A stretch of 64,000 nt of DNA from Micromonospora fulviviridis (GCF_014648395.1 NZ_BMRA01000007.1:61991-125990), one strand, 5' to 3'; shown: positions 25,963 to 34,502, counted from the stretch's first letter. Notes: generated by a model from the letters alone, not told the origin. Translations and numbers: made by a program.

Positions 25963-27159
25963 TCAGCGGCGGGTGTCGGCGTGCTCCTCGCGCCCGACGA
26001 ACGCCTCGCTGCGCGCCTCGCCGTCGTCGCTGCCGCCGAAGACCCGCGCGTCGTCGGGGACCTCCGTGTCGGGCAGCCGGCGGACCGGCCGGCGGGGCTG
26101 CACCGCCTGCCAGGGCGGCGAGCCGGCGGTGTCGCCCACCTCGGCGCGCAGCCGGGGCAGGGCGGTCGGGCGCTGGTCGCGGACCCAGGCGACCAGGTGC
26201 TCGCGGACCAGGCAGCGCAGGTCCCACAGGCTGCCGGCGTCGGCGGCGCTGACCAGGGCCCGGACCTTGACCAGGCCGCCGGTGGCGTCGGTCACCTGGA
26301 GCACACAGACCCGGCCGTCCCAGAGCTCGGTGCCCTCGCAGAGCCGGCGCAGCTCCTCCCGCATGGCCTGCACCGGGATGGCCCAGTCCAGGTCGAACTC
26401 GGCGGTGCCGAGCACGGCCGCCTCGGTCCGGGTCCAGTTCTGGAACGGGGTGCTCGTGAAGTAGGAGGTGGGCAGGATCAACCGGCGGTCGTCCCAGATC
26501 TGCACGACCACGTAGCTGAGGGTCAGCTCCTCGATCCGGCCCCACTCCCCCTCGACCACCACCACGTCGTCGAGGCGTACGGCGTCGCTGAAGGCGAGCT
26601 GGAGCCCGGCGAAGACGTTGCCCAGCAGGCTCTGCGCGGCCAGCGCGGCGACCACACCGACCACACCGGCGCTGGTCAGCACGCCGGCGCCGATGCCGCG
26701 GACGGCGGGGAAGGTCATCAGCATCACGCCCAGGGCGAGCACCACGATCACCGCGATGGTCAGCCGGCGCAGCAGCACCACCTGGGTACGCACCCGCCGG
26801 GCGTGCCGGTTGTTCGGCACGTCCACCCGGAACCGGGCCAGCGCGGTGTCCTCCGCCACCACCAGCAGCGAGGCCACCAGCCAGGCGGCGGCGGCGATCA
26901 GGGCGAGCACCAGGGCGTGCAGGAGCACCTGCCGCCAGGGCCTGCCCACCGCGTACAGGGTGGTGAACCGGACCGCGAGCTGCACGGCGAGCACGGTCGC
27001 GGCCACCTGGAACGAACGGTGCGAGTGCTCGGTCAGCTCGGTCATCAGCAGCGAGCGCCGGCCGAGCCGGCGGGTGGCCCGGTGCACCACCTCGACCAGC
27101 AACAGCGCGACCGCCGCCGCGGCGAGCGCGGCGACGGCGGTCACGAGGTAGGTCTGCAC
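25963..27159 (-). CDS. MscS-type mechanosensitive ion channel
   Basis: 398 residues. Four to five membrane helices occupy about 1-190; the pore-lining helix and beta domain follow in ALAAQSLLGNVFAGLQLAF and DAVRLDDVVVVEGEWGRIEEL, the classical MscS motif, then LPTSYFTSTPFQNWTR. The cytoplasmic vestibule ends about residue 330; a further 65-residue polar tail rich in Arg, Asp and Glu is outside the family core. It should release solutes on membrane tension. Start is GTG with GAAGGA five bases before. Confidence 0.93.
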   Translation of the reverse strand: MQTYLVTAVAALAAAAVALLLVEVVHRATRRLGRRSLLMTELTEHSHRSFQVAATVLAVQLAVRFTTLYAVGRPWRQVLLHALVLALIAAAAWLVASLLVVAEDTALARFRVDVPNNRHARRVRTQVVLLRRLTIAVIVVLALGVMLMTFPAVRGIGAGVLTSAGVVGVVAALAAQSLLGNVFAGLQLAFSDAVRLDDVVVVEGEWGRIEELTLSYVVVQIWDDRRLILPTSYFTSTPFQNWTRTEAAVLGTAEFDLDWAIPVQAMREELRRLCEGTELWDGRVCVLQVTDATGGLVKVRALVSAADAGSLWDLRCLVREHLVAWVRDQRPTALPRLRAEVGDTAGSPPWQAVQPRRPVRRLPDTEVPDDARVFGGSDDGEARSEAFVGREEHADTRR

Positions 27160-27236
27160 GTCTTTCCTTCTCCCTCCGGGCCGGCGGAATCGGGCAAAGG
27201 CCCAATGGTGCCCGGACTATCGCGTATCGACCAGGA

Positions 27237-28058
27237 TCACACCCGGCGGTAGCGCGACTGGAGGAAGCAGTAGACGCCGAAGGCGGCGATGCCGAGCGCC
27301 ATCAGCGCCAGCAGCACCGGCCCGTACGACTGGTCGCGGAGGGTGCGCAGCGCGGCGTCCAGGCCGCGCGCCTTCTCCGGGTCGTACTTCACGGCGGCCA
27401 CCACGATCAGCAGACCCGCGAGGGCGAAGACCGCGCCCCGGGCGGCGTACCCGGCCATGCCGAGGCGGCGGGTCAGGGTGTGCGTCTTCGGGCTCATCTC
27501 GCCGGTCTTGAGATTGCGCTCGAACTTCTTCTTGAGCCCGTAGATCACCATGCCGATGCCGACCGCGGCGAGCACCAGTCCGGCCAGCCCGACCAGCCAC
27601 CGGCCGCCGTCGGAAGCCATCAGCTTCTCGGTGAACTGCTGCTGCCGGTCCGAGGCGTTGGCGCTGGCGTCCTGGACGACCTTGATGGCGGTCCAGCCCA
27701 GCCAGACGAAGACGATCACGCGGACGACGGAGGCGATCCGCTCGAAGAGCTTCTCCTTGCCGCGCAGGAAGCGGTGGCCGATGACCGCCTCGAACGCCTG
27801 CCAGATGGCCATGGCGAAGAGCCCCACGGCGATGGCGACCAGCAGGAACTTGCCCATCGGCTGGGCGCCGAGGGTGCGCAGGGCACCGTTCTGGTTGCCC
27901 TCCTCCCCCGACTTGCCGAAGGCGATCTGCAGGGCCAGCCAGGCGAAGAGGAGGTGGACGATCCCGTAGCCGATGAAACCGGCCCGGGTCAACAGTTCGA
28001 GCCACCTGCTGTTCGCGGCCTGGGCGGCGGTGGCTCCGGCGTTCCGGGTGAGAGACAT
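27237..28058 (-). CDS. DUF1206 multi-pass membrane protein
   Basis: 273 residues with six membrane helices arranged as three copies of a helix-loop-helix unit, each beginning with an Ala-Arg-Gly/Ala-Gly-x-x-Gly-Tyr-type motif (LTRAGFIGYGIVHLLFAWLAL; RIASVVRVIVFVWLGW; GMAGYAARGAVFALAGLLIV). This internal triplication is the DUF1206 signature. No function is established. GAGGCGCC precedes the ATG. It is 77 bp upstream of the MscS gene on the same strand, so co-transcription is plausible. Confidence 0.9.
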   Translation of the reverse strand: MSLTRNAGATAAQAANSRWLELLTRAGFIGYGIVHLLFAWLALQIAFGKSGEEGNQNGALRTLGAQPMGKFLLVAIAVGLFAMAIWQAFEAVIGHRFLRGKEKLFERIASVVRVIVFVWLGWTAIKVVQDASANASDRQQQFTEKLMASDGGRWLVGLAGLVLAAVGIGMVIYGLKKKFERNLKTGEMSPKTHTLTRRLGMAGYAARGAVFALAGLLIVVAAVKYDPEKARGLDAALRTLRDQSYGPVLLALMALGIAAFGVYCFLQSRYRRV

Positions 28059-28121
28059 GGCGCCTCAATCTCCCGGTGCGAAGATTTCCAAACGTCGGCC
28101 GCCGCCGCCCGGCCCGGCCGA

Positions 28122-28487
28122 TCAGCTGTTCGGGTCGCGTGCCACCCGGATGACCACCTGCTGGTCGGTGACGCTGTCCAGGGTCACCGAGAAGCCGCCG
28201 GCCTGGGCCGCCTGCTGGCCGACGGTGAGCGAGAGCTGCTCACCGGCCACCTCCACGGTGACCTGGTCGCCCTCGGCCCCGACCAGTTTCGCCTCGACGC
28301 CGAGGATGGTGGCGCTGGCCTCGACCCCACGGTCGAAGGTGACCGTGCAGGCGTCCAGGCCGCAGTCGGTGGAGGCGTTCTCCGAGCTGCACCCGGCCAG
28401 CAGCGCGACGCCGAGGGCGAGGCCGGCGAGCAGGCCGGCGGTCCGGCGGATGGGGGTCGACAAGGGGGAAACGCGTCGGTTCGTCAC
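28122..28487 (-). CDS. Small lipoprotein, 121 aa
   Basis: A lipoprotein signal peptide ends in the lipobox LLAG-C (AGLALGVALLAGCSS), so the mature protein of about 85 residues is lipid-anchored outside the membrane. The mature part has two more Cys in a CGLDAC pair, likely a disulfide, and is rich in beta-forming residues (VTVEVAGEQLSLTVG). Family not recognised. The best start is GTG 28487; no convincing ribosome-binding site is present, so the exact start is uncertain. It sits upstream of the DUF1206 gene. Confidence 0.8.
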   Translation of the reverse strand: MTNRRVSPLSTPIRRTAGLLAGLALGVALLAGCSSENASTDCGLDACTVTFDRGVEASATILGVEAKLVGAEGDQVTVEVAGEQLSLTVGQQAAQAGGFSVTLDSVTDQQVVIRVARDPNS

Positions 28488-28549
28488 CCGGCCAAGGGTA
28501 CGAGACGACGGCCACACCGCCACCCACCGGTGATCGCCCCGGGGCGGGT

Positions 28550-28555
28550 TAGGGT
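28550..28555 (+). promoter_or_regulatory. -10 box of a probable leaderless promoter
   Basis: TAGGGT six bases before the ATG at 28562; no ribosome-binding site between. Confidence 0.5.
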
Positions 28556-28561
28556 CCCGGC

Positions 28562-29788
28562 ATGGCCTTTGACATCGCCCGCACCCGGGCCGCCTACCCC
28601 GCCCTGACCGAGGGCTTCGCCCACTTCGACGGCGCCGGCGGCACCCAGACCGCACGGCCGGTGATCGAGGCGGTCAGCGCCGCGATGACCGCCGCCACCG
28701 GGAACCGGAGCACCGCGTTCGTGCCGGGGCGGCGGTCGCTGGACCTGGTCGCGGCGGCCCGCGCCGCGGTGGCCGACCTGCTCGGTGCGGAGCCCGGCGG
28801 GGTGGTGCTCGGGCCGAGCGCCACGGCGCTGACGTACACCCTGGCCCGGACGCTCGGCGCGGGCTGGGGGCGGGGCGACGAGGTGGTGGTCTCCCGGCTG
28901 GACCACGACGCCAACGTCCGGCCGTGGGTGCAGGCGGCCGAGGCCGCCGGGGCGACGGTGCGGTGGGCCGAGTTCGACCCGGCGACCGGCGAGCTGCCCG
29001 CCGGCCAGTACGCCGACCTGGTCACCGAGCGCACGCGGCTGGTCGCGGTGACCGCCGGCAGCAACGCCATCGGTACCGCGCCGGACGTGGCGGCGATCGC
29101 CAAGACCGCGCACGCGGCCGGGGCGCTGGTCTGCGTGGACGGGGTCCACGCGGTACCGCACGGCCCCACCGACCTGGCCTCGCTCGGCGCGGACTTCCTG
29201 GTGACCAGCGCGTACAAGTGGTCCGGGCCGCACCTCGCGGCGATGGCCGCCGACCCGGCCCGGTGGGCGTCGCTGCGCCCGGCCAAGCTGATCCCCTCCT
29301 CCGACGCGGTCCCGGACCGGTTCGAGTACGGCACCCCGAGCTTCCCGCTGCTGGCCGGGGTGGCCGCGGCGGTGGACCACCTGGCCACCCTCGACCCGAC
29401 CGCGACCGGCAGCCGCCGGGACCGGGTCCGGGCCGGACTGGCCGCCGCCCAGGCGCACGAGGAGGCCGTCTTCGAGCGGCTGCTCGCCGGGCTGACCGCC
29501 CGCCCCTTCGTCACCGTGTACGGCTCGCCGGCCCGGCGCTGCCCCACGGTGTCGTTCCGGGTGGCGGGGTCGACCCCGGCGGAGACCGCCGCGGCGCTGG
29601 GCGCGGCCGGTGTCTGCCTCTCCTCCGGCGACTACTACGCCTACGAGTACTTCCACACGATGGGCCTGCGGGACAGCGGCGGCGCGGTCCGGGCCAGCGT
29701 CTACCACTACAACACCGTCGAGGAGGTGGACCGCTTGCTGGCCGAACTGGACCGGCTGGCGGCCACCGGGGAGAGAATGGCCCGGTGA
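28562..29788 (+). CDS. Cysteine desulfurase-like PLP enzyme
   Basis: 408 residues, fold-type I aminotransferase class V. The PLP lysine is K219 in SAYKWSGPH; D193 and H196 (VCVDGVHAV) hold the ring. In true desulfurases a mobile loop carries a catalytic Cys; the corresponding late region here reads GVCLSSGDYYAYE, so a Cys is present but in a different context. The sequence fits the cysteine desulfurase-like subgroup, whose reaction is not settled. It overlaps the next gene by GTGA, so the two products are made together. Confidence 0.9.
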   Translation: MAFDIARTRAAYPALTEGFAHFDGAGGTQTARPVIEAVSAAMTAATGNRSTAFVPGRRSLDLVAAARAAVADLLGAEPGGVVLGPSATALTYTLARTLGAGWGRGDEVVVSRLDHDANVRPWVQAAEAAGATVRWAEFDPATGELPAGQYADLVTERTRLVAVTAGSNAIGTAPDVAAIAKTAHAAGALVCVDGVHAVPHGPTDLASLGADFLVTSAYKWSGPHLAAMAADPARWASLRPAKLIPSSDAVPDRFEYGTPSFPLLAGVAAAVDHLATLDPTATGSRRDRVRAGLAAAQAHEEAVFERLLAGLTARPFVTVYGSPARRCPTVSFRVAGSTPAETAAALGAAGVCLSSGDYYAYEYFHTMGLRDSGGAVRASVYHYNTVEEVDRLLAELDRLAATGERMAR

Positions 29789-30072
29789 GCTTCCTGGTCG
29801 AGGAGAACCCCGCGAAGCACCGCTTCGAGATCCTGGTCGACGACGCGCTGGCCGGGTTCACCGCGTACCTGCCGCGCGGGGAGGTGCTGGTCTTCACGCA
29901 CACCGAGGTGGACGACCGCTTCCAGAACATGGGGGTGGGCTCGGCGCTGATCCGGGGCACCCTGGACCAGATCCGCGAGCGCGGCGACCGCATCGTGGTG
30001 AAGTGCCCGTTCATGGGCGCGTTCATCCAGCGCCACCCCGACTACGCCGACCTGGTGATCCCCGAACCCTGA
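29785..30072 (+). CDS. Small GNAT-like N-acetyltransferase (COG2388 type), 95 aa
   Basis: The protein has the shortened GNAT fold of the YjdJ type: KHRFEILVDDALAGFTAYL, VFTHTEVDDRFQNMGVGSALI with the acetyl-CoA pyrophosphate loop (QNMGVGSAL), and CPFMGAFIQRHPDYADLV, including the conserved Cys. These proteins acetylate unknown small substrates or proteins. Start GTG overlaps the preceding stop, indicating coupling to the desulfurase-like enzyme. A terminator begins at its own stop codon. Confidence 0.9.
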   Translation: MSFLVEENPAKHRFEILVDDALAGFTAYLPRGEVLVFTHTEVDDRFQNMGVGSALIRGTLDQIRERGDRIVVKCPFMGAFIQRHPDYADLVIPEP

Positions 30073-30097
30073 CCGGGCCGGCCGACGCCGGCCCGGT
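30072..30097. terminator. Terminator between convergent genes
   Basis: An 11-bp perfect stem ACCGGGCCGGC / GCCGGCCCGGT with CGAC loop, starting at the last base of the GNAT stop codon and ending 11 bp before the GH3 stop on the other strand. Confidence 0.7.
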
Positions 30098-30107
30098 CCG
30101 GGTCGGG

Positions 30108-31610
30108 TCAGCGGGCGCCGGCGAGGAGTTCGGCGGCGGCGACGGCGGCGGCCCGGGTCGCGCCGTGGGTGGCCACGTGCACCGCGCCGGTGACCAGTTC
30201 GGGCACGCCCAGCTCGACCACCACGGCGTCGGGACGGGAGGTCAGGGCGCGGGTGACCGCGTCCCGCATCCAGTCGTGCCGATGCAGGTCCCGGACCACC
30301 AGCACGAGCGGGCGGCCGGCGGTGCCGGCGGACGGGTCGGCGGGGACCTCCTCCCGGGCGTACCGGGCGGTGGTGGTGCCGGGCGCCAGGTCGGTCAGCG
30401 GCGCGGCGATGCCCCACGGGGTCTCGTCGCCGATGGCCATGTTGTGCGGCGGGGCGAACTCCACCACGTGCGCCGGGCCGGCCAGCGGCAGCAGCCCGCC
30501 CGTGGTGGCGACCACCCGCAGCGCCCGGCGGGCGGCGGCCAGCCCGATGGCCGAGCCGGCGTCGCCGGGCCGGGCGCCCGACCGGCCGGCCCGGGCGGCG
30601 ACCGTCCAGGCGGCCAGCTGTCCGACCCGCTTCGCCGCCTCGGCCAGCCGCTCCTCCGGCAGGTCCCCGGCGACCACCGCGGCCACGATGGCGTCCCGCA
30701 GCTCGCGGGCGTCGGCCTCGGTGGCCCGCTCCCCGCCCACGCAGATCGCATCCGCCCCGGCGGCGAGCGCGCGGACCGCCGCGCCGGCGAAGCCGTACCG
30801 GTCGGCGACCGCCCCCATCTCCACCGCGTCGGTCACCACCACGCCGCCGAACCCCAGCTCCTCGCGGAGCAGGCGGCCCAGGATGCGCGGGCTGAGCGTG
30901 GCGGGCAGCTCCGGGTCCAGCGCCGGCACCAGCAGGTGCCCGGTCATGATCGCCTGCGCCCCGGCCGTCACGGCGGCCCGGAACGGGGCCAGCTCGACGG
31001 TGTCCAGCCGGGCCCGGTCGCCGCCGATGCGGGGCAGGTCGTGGTGGGAGTCGACCCGGGTGTCGCCGTGCCCGGGGAAGTGCTTGGCGCAGGCGGCGAC
31101 GCCGCCGGCCTGCAGGCCGCGGACCCAGGCGGCGGTGTGTCGGGCGACCAGGGCGGGGTCGGCGCCGAACGAGCGGACCCCGATCACCGGGTTCGCGGGG
31201 TTCGAGTTGACGTCGGCGTCCGGGGCGTAGTTCAGGGTCACGCCCACGGCGGCCAGCTCGGCGCCCAGGTCCCGGGCCACCTCCTCGGTCAGCGCCGGAT
31301 CGTCGACCGCGCCCAGGGCGAAGTTGCCGGGCCGGGAGCTGCCCCGGGCCGACTCGATCCGGGTGACGTCGCCGGCCTCCTCGTCGATGGCCACGATCAC
31401 GTCGGGCCGCTCGGCGCGCAGGTTGGCGGTCAGCTCGGCGACCTGCTCGTGGTCGACGACGTTGCGGGCGAAGAGGACCACCGAGCCGAGACCCTCGCCG
31501 AGCCAGCGGCAGACCCACGGCGGCGGTGTGGTGCCGACGAACCCGGGTTGCAGGACGGCGGCGGCCAGGGCCGCCAGGTCTCCGGTCGCTCCCACGATCC
31601 GCTCGCTCAT
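30108..31610 (-). CDS. Glycoside hydrolase family 3 beta-N-acetylhexosaminidase (NagZ-like)
   Basis: 500 residues. The N-terminal TIM barrel has KHFPGHG (176-182) followed by DSH (187-189), the NagZ loop that supplies the acid/base pair, and nucleophile D261 in VVVTDAVEMG. A C-terminal alpha/beta domain of about 170 residues follows, as in the longer Gram-positive forms. No signal peptide, so muropeptide or chitobiose processing is probably cytosolic. ATG 31610 was preferred over ATG 31664 because a TTGACT/GACCAT promoter would overlap the latter. It is divergent from a 40-residue membrane protein gene. Confidence 0.91.
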   Translation of the reverse strand: MSERIVGATGDLAALAAAVLQPGFVGTTPPPWVCRWLGEGLGSVVLFARNVVDHEQVAELTANLRAERPDVIVAIDEEAGDVTRIESARGSSRPGNFALGAVDDPALTEEVARDLGAELAAVGVTLNYAPDADVNSNPANPVIGVRSFGADPALVARHTAAWVRGLQAGGVAACAKHFPGHGDTRVDSHHDLPRIGGDRARLDTVELAPFRAAVTAGAQAIMTGHLLVPALDPELPATLSPRILGRLLREELGFGGVVVTDAVEMGAVADRYGFAGAAVRALAAGADAICVGGERATEADARELRDAIVAAVVAGDLPEERLAEAAKRVGQLAAWTVAARAGRSGARPGDAGSAIGLAAARRALRVVATTGGLLPLAGPAHVVEFAPPHNMAIGDETPWGIAAPLTDLAPGTTTARYAREEVPADPSAGTAGRPLVLVVRDLHRHDWMRDAVTRALTSRPDAVVVELGVPELVTGAVHVATHGATRAAAVAAAELLAGAR

Positions 31611-31662
31611 GCGCTGTCGTACCCCCGTCTTCCCCACGGCCCGCCGCCCCGGCGGTGCTGAC

Positions 31663-31691
31663 ATGGTCACACCGCGTCCGGAAATAGTCAA
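31663..31691 (-). promoter_or_regulatory. Sigma-70-like promoter of the GH3 gene
   Basis: TTGACT at 31686-31691 and GACCAT at 31663-31668 on minus, 17 bases apart. Immediately upstream is AACAGT-AAGG-ATTGTT, an imperfect dyad (one G:T pair) near 31689-31704 that could be an operator. The area also drives the divergent 40-residue gene. Confidence 0.5.
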
Positions 31692-31746
31692 CAATCCTTA
31701 CTGTTAGCCGCTGGCCCCGCCGGCCGGCCCGTGGGAGAGTGCGACC

Positions 31747-31869
31747 ATGCATCCCGCGCTGCTCGCCGACGCCACCAGCGCCGCGGACATCCCCGGCGTA
31801 CGCCTGCTCGGCCTGGTGGTCGGCGGCCTGTTCCTGCTGATCGCCATCCGGGCGATGTTCCGCCGCTAG
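31747..31869 (+). CDS. Tiny single-pass membrane protein, 40 aa
   Basis: MHPALLADATSAADIPGVR followed by one membrane helix LLGLVVGGLFLLIAIRAMF and an RR end. GGGAGAG seven bases before the ATG is a proper ribosome-binding site, and the codons show the strong third-position GC of real genes. Too short for family assignment. It stands alone between the divergent GH3 gene and the downstream LLM oxidoreductase (88 bp). Confidence 0.6.
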   Translation: MHPALLADATSAADIPGVRLLGLVVGGLFLLIAIRAMFRR

Positions 31870-31957
31870 GCCCGCCGCGTTCGGACCCCGTCTCCCCGGG
31901 GTAGGGCTGTCGTTGTCCCCGGGTGCGCCCGGCACCCGGGCGCGGCGAGGGGGAACG

Positions 31958-32908
31958 ATGAGGATCGGCTACTTCCTGTCCAGCGAGGAGTACACCCCGG
32001 CGGAGCTGCTCGAGCAGGCACGCGGCGCCGAGCGGGCCGGCTTCGAGGCACTGTGGATCTCCGACCACTACCACCCCTGGGTCGACGCGCAGGGCCAGAG
32101 CCCCTTCGTCTGGTCGACCATCGGGGCCCTCAGCCAGGTCTGCCGCCTGCCGGTGACCACGGCCGTCACCTGCCCGACCGTCCGCATCCACCCCGCGGTG
32201 ATCGCCCAGGCCGCGGCCACCAGCGCGGTGCTCCACGAGGGGCGCTTCGTGCTCGGGGTGGGCAGCGGCGAGGCGCTGAACGAGCACATCTTCGGCGACC
32301 CGTGGCCGCAGGCCGACGTCCGGCTGGAGATGCTGGAGGAAGCCATCGAGGTGATCCGCGAGCTGTGGACCGGTGAGTTCGTGAACCACCACGGCAGGCA
32401 CTACACGGTGGAGCACGCCCGGATCTACACCCGCCCCGACACTCCCCCGCCGATCTACGTCTCCGGTTTCGGTCCGAAGTCGATCGAGCTGGCCGCCCGG
32501 ATCAGTGACGGCTACGTCAGCACCATGCCCGACGCCGACATGGTCCGCCGGTTCCGCGACTCCGGTGGCGGCGACAAGCCCTGCCAGGCCGGTTTCAAGG
32601 CCGCGTACGCCGACAGCGAGGACGAGGGCGTGCGGATCGCGTACGAGCGGTGGCCCAACGCCGGCGTGCCGGGCGAGCTGTCCCAGGTGCTCCCGTCGCC
32701 GCGCCACTTCGAGCAGGCCGCGCAGCTGGTCGAGCCGGAGAAGATGAAGGAGTCGTTCGTCTGCGGCCGGGACGCCGACGCCCACCTGGAGATGATCGAC
32801 AAGTACGCCAAGGCCGGCTTCGACGAGATCTACGTGGCCAACACCGGCCCGCACTGGCAGGGTCTGTTCGACCTCTACGAGCGCGAGGTGCTGCCCCGGC
32901 TGCGCTGA
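31958..32908 (+). CDS. F420-dependent LLM-class oxidoreductase
   Basis: 316 residues, bacterial-luciferase-like TIM barrel: MRIGYFLSSEEYTPAELLEQA, WISDHYHPW near 32-40, GVGSGEALNEH near 104-114 and the C-terminal EIYVANTGPHWQG. The pattern is that of the actinobacterial F420-dependent glucose-6-phosphate-dehydrogenase-like subgroup; the true substrate is unknown. GAGGGGGAACG before ATG sets the start; TAGGGC about 50 bases upstream could be the -10. Its last 34 bp overlap the tetR gene on the other strand. Confidence 0.92.
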   Translation: MRIGYFLSSEEYTPAELLEQARGAERAGFEALWISDHYHPWVDAQGQSPFVWSTIGALSQVCRLPVTTAVTCPTVRIHPAVIAQAAATSAVLHEGRFVLGVGSGEALNEHIFGDPWPQADVRLEMLEEAIEVIRELWTGEFVNHHGRHYTVEHARIYTRPDTPPPIYVSGFGPKSIELAARISDGYVSTMPDADMVRRFRDSGGGDKPCQAGFKAAYADSEDEGVRIAYERWPNAGVPGELSQVLPSPRHFEQAAQLVEPEKMKESFVCGRDADAHLEMIDKYAKAGFDEIYVANTGPHWQGLFDLYEREVLPRLR

Positions 32909-33546
32909 CCCGCGCCCCGCCCTGGCAGGACACCGTGCAGCAGGGTGGCGACCAGGGCGTCCACCAGGTCCGGGGCGGGCTCCGGTGGCGGGCCGGCCGG
33001 GTCGAGCAGCCGGCCGAGGACCAGGTCGTGGCAGACCCCGACGACCAGCGTGGCCACCGCCTCCGGGCGGACCGCCGGGGCGACCCGGCCGAGCCGCTGC
33101 TCCGCGCGCACGTAGCCGGCCAGCTCCCCGCGCAGCCCCTGGCCGGCGCCCAGCGGGGCGGGCAGCTCGCCGAGACGGGCCAGCAGTTTCGGCTGGGTGG
33201 TCAGCCCGGCGAACGCCGGCAGGATCGCGGCGTGCAGCGCCAGCGCCCGATCCAGGTACGCCCGCAGGTTCGCCTCGACGGTCGCCTCGCCCGGGCGCGG
33301 GGCCGCCCCCTCGTGCGCCTCCTCGACCGACCGCACGTGCGCGTGCAACGCGGCCGCGAGCAGCTCCTCCTTGTCGGCGAAGTGGTTGTAGAGCACCCCG
33401 TCGGCCACGCCGGCCTCGCGGGCGATGTCGCGGACGGTCAGCCCGGCCACGCCGCGCCGCGCCACCAGCCGCCCGGCCGCGGCGATCAGGTGCTCCCGCA
33501 GGCTCTGCTCGCCGCCCCGCAGCGCGGCCGCTCTTCTGGGTGCCAT
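32875..33546 (-). CDS. TetR family transcriptional regulator
   Basis: 223 residues. The N-terminal helix-turn-helix is typical: LIAAAGRLVARRGVAGLTVRDIAREAGVADGVLYNHF, with a recognition helix VLYNHFADKEELLAA. The C-terminal ligand domain is unassigned. ATG 33546 (or GTG 33549) is preceded by TAGGAT and no ribosome-binding site. It lies directly downstream of a methyltransferase gene whose upstream region carries two strong dyads, so it is the most likely repressor of that gene. Confidence 0.93.
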   Translation of the reverse strand: MAPRRAAALRGGEQSLREHLIAAAGRLVARRGVAGLTVRDIAREAGVADGVLYNHFADKEELLAAALHAHVRSVEEAHEGAAPRPGEATVEANLRAYLDRALALHAAILPAFAGLTTQPKLLARLGELPAPLGAGQGLRGELAGYVRAEQRLGRVAPAVRPEAVATLVVGVCHDLVLGRLLDPAGPPPEPAPDLVDALVATLLHGVLPGRGAGQRSRGSTSRS

Positions 33547-33553
33547 CACCAGG

Positions 33554-33559
33554 ATCCTA
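33554..33559 (-). promoter_or_regulatory. -10 box of a probable leaderless promoter of the tetR gene
   Basis: TAGGAT (minus strand) seven bases before ATG 33546, giving the regulator its own promoter inside the 79-bp gap after the methyltransferase gene. Confidence 0.5.
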
Positions 33560-33625
33560 GGCTCCGCCCGGCCCGGCTCCCCCGAGCGAGCCGGGCCCGG
33601 CGGAGGCCGGCGGCGACCTCCGGGC

Positions 33626-34465
33626 TCACCCGGGCCGACGCGCGGTGACCAGCCAGGCCGCGGTGCGCAGCCGGACCCCGTCCGGCCCCTCGTACGACCG
33701 CATGGCCTCGGCCAGGGCGGCGCGCACCCGGTCGACGGCCGCCGGGTCGAGCGGTGCGAGCCGGTGCCGCACCGGCCCCCACCCGGCCAGGAACGCTGCG
33801 GCGTCGGCGGCGTCCCGCCCCCAGGTGCCCGGCTCCTGCCGGGGCGCGCACTCCACGTCGACGAAACCGGCGTCGGTGAGCACGGCCCGCACCACGGTGG
33901 GGTCGGCGAGGGAGAGCGGCTCGCCGACGGCGGTGCCGTCGCCGCCGGCGGGTGGCAGGTGCGCGGCGAGCGGGGCGAGCGCCGCGCCGAGGTCTCCCCG
34001 GCGGATGTCGTCGAGGCAGACGAACGCGAGCCGCCCGCCGGGGCGCAGCGCCCGGCCGAGGTTGGCGAACGCGGCGACCGGGTCGGCGAAGAACATCACC
34101 CCGAACCGGCTCAGCGCGACGTCGAAGGCCGCCGGCGGGAGGGGGTGGACCTGGGCGTCGGCCCGGACGAAGTCCACGTTGCCCACCGCCTCGGCGGCGG
34201 CCGAGGCCCGGGCCCGCTCCAGCATCGGCGCGGAGAGGTCCACCCCGAGCGCCGCGCCGGCACCGCAGCGCCGGGCGGCCAGCCGGGTGAGCTGGCCACT
34301 GCCGCAGCCGATGTCGAGCACCCGGTCACCGGGCCGGACCGCGCCGAGCAGCGCCTCGTTGAAGCCGCTGTTGATCGCGTCGTACCGCGACTGGTGGTCG
34401 GCCCAGTGCCGGCCCTCGTAGCCGTTCCAGGCCCGCTCCTGCTGCTCGTTCGGGATGGTCCGCAC
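33626..34465 (-). CDS. Class I SAM-dependent methyltransferase
   Basis: 279 residues. VLDIGCGSGQLTRLA is the SAM-binding loop (about 50-64), DLSAPML follows with the acidic residue for the ribose, and LSRFGVMFFADPVAAF is motif IV. The substrate is not evident. GTG 34465 with AGGAGG four bases upstream is chosen; an in-frame ATG at 34492 lies inside the operator and lacks a ribosome-binding site. Operator dyads just upstream and the downstream tetR gene suggest inducible expression, for example in resistance or detoxification (inference). Confidence 0.88.
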   Translation of the reverse strand: MRTIPNEQQERAWNGYEGRHWADHQSRYDAINSGFNEALLGAVRPGDRVLDIGCGSGQLTRLAARRCGAGAALGVDLSAPMLERARASAAAEAVGNVDFVRADAQVHPLPPAAFDVALSRFGVMFFADPVAAFANLGRALRPGGRLAFVCLDDIRRGDLGAALAPLAAHLPPAGGDGTAVGEPLSLADPTVVRAVLTDAGFVDVECAPRQEPGTWGRDAADAAAFLAGWGPVRHRLAPLDPAAVDRVRAALAEAMRSYEGPDGVRLRTAAWLVTARRPG

Positions 34466-34476
34466 GTCGCCTCCTG

Positions 34477-34502
34477 ATGAACGGTTGTTCATGAACGTTC
34501 AT
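34477..34502. promoter_or_regulatory. Two overlapping operator dyads (TetR-type)
   Basis: ATGAAC-GGTT-GTTCAT (34477-34492) and a perfect 12-base palindrome ATGAACGTTCAT (34491-34502) share two bases. The half-site ATGAAC is the same in both. They cover the start region of the methyltransferase gene and lie 80 bp before recQ, so one regulator could affect both. Confidence 0.7.
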
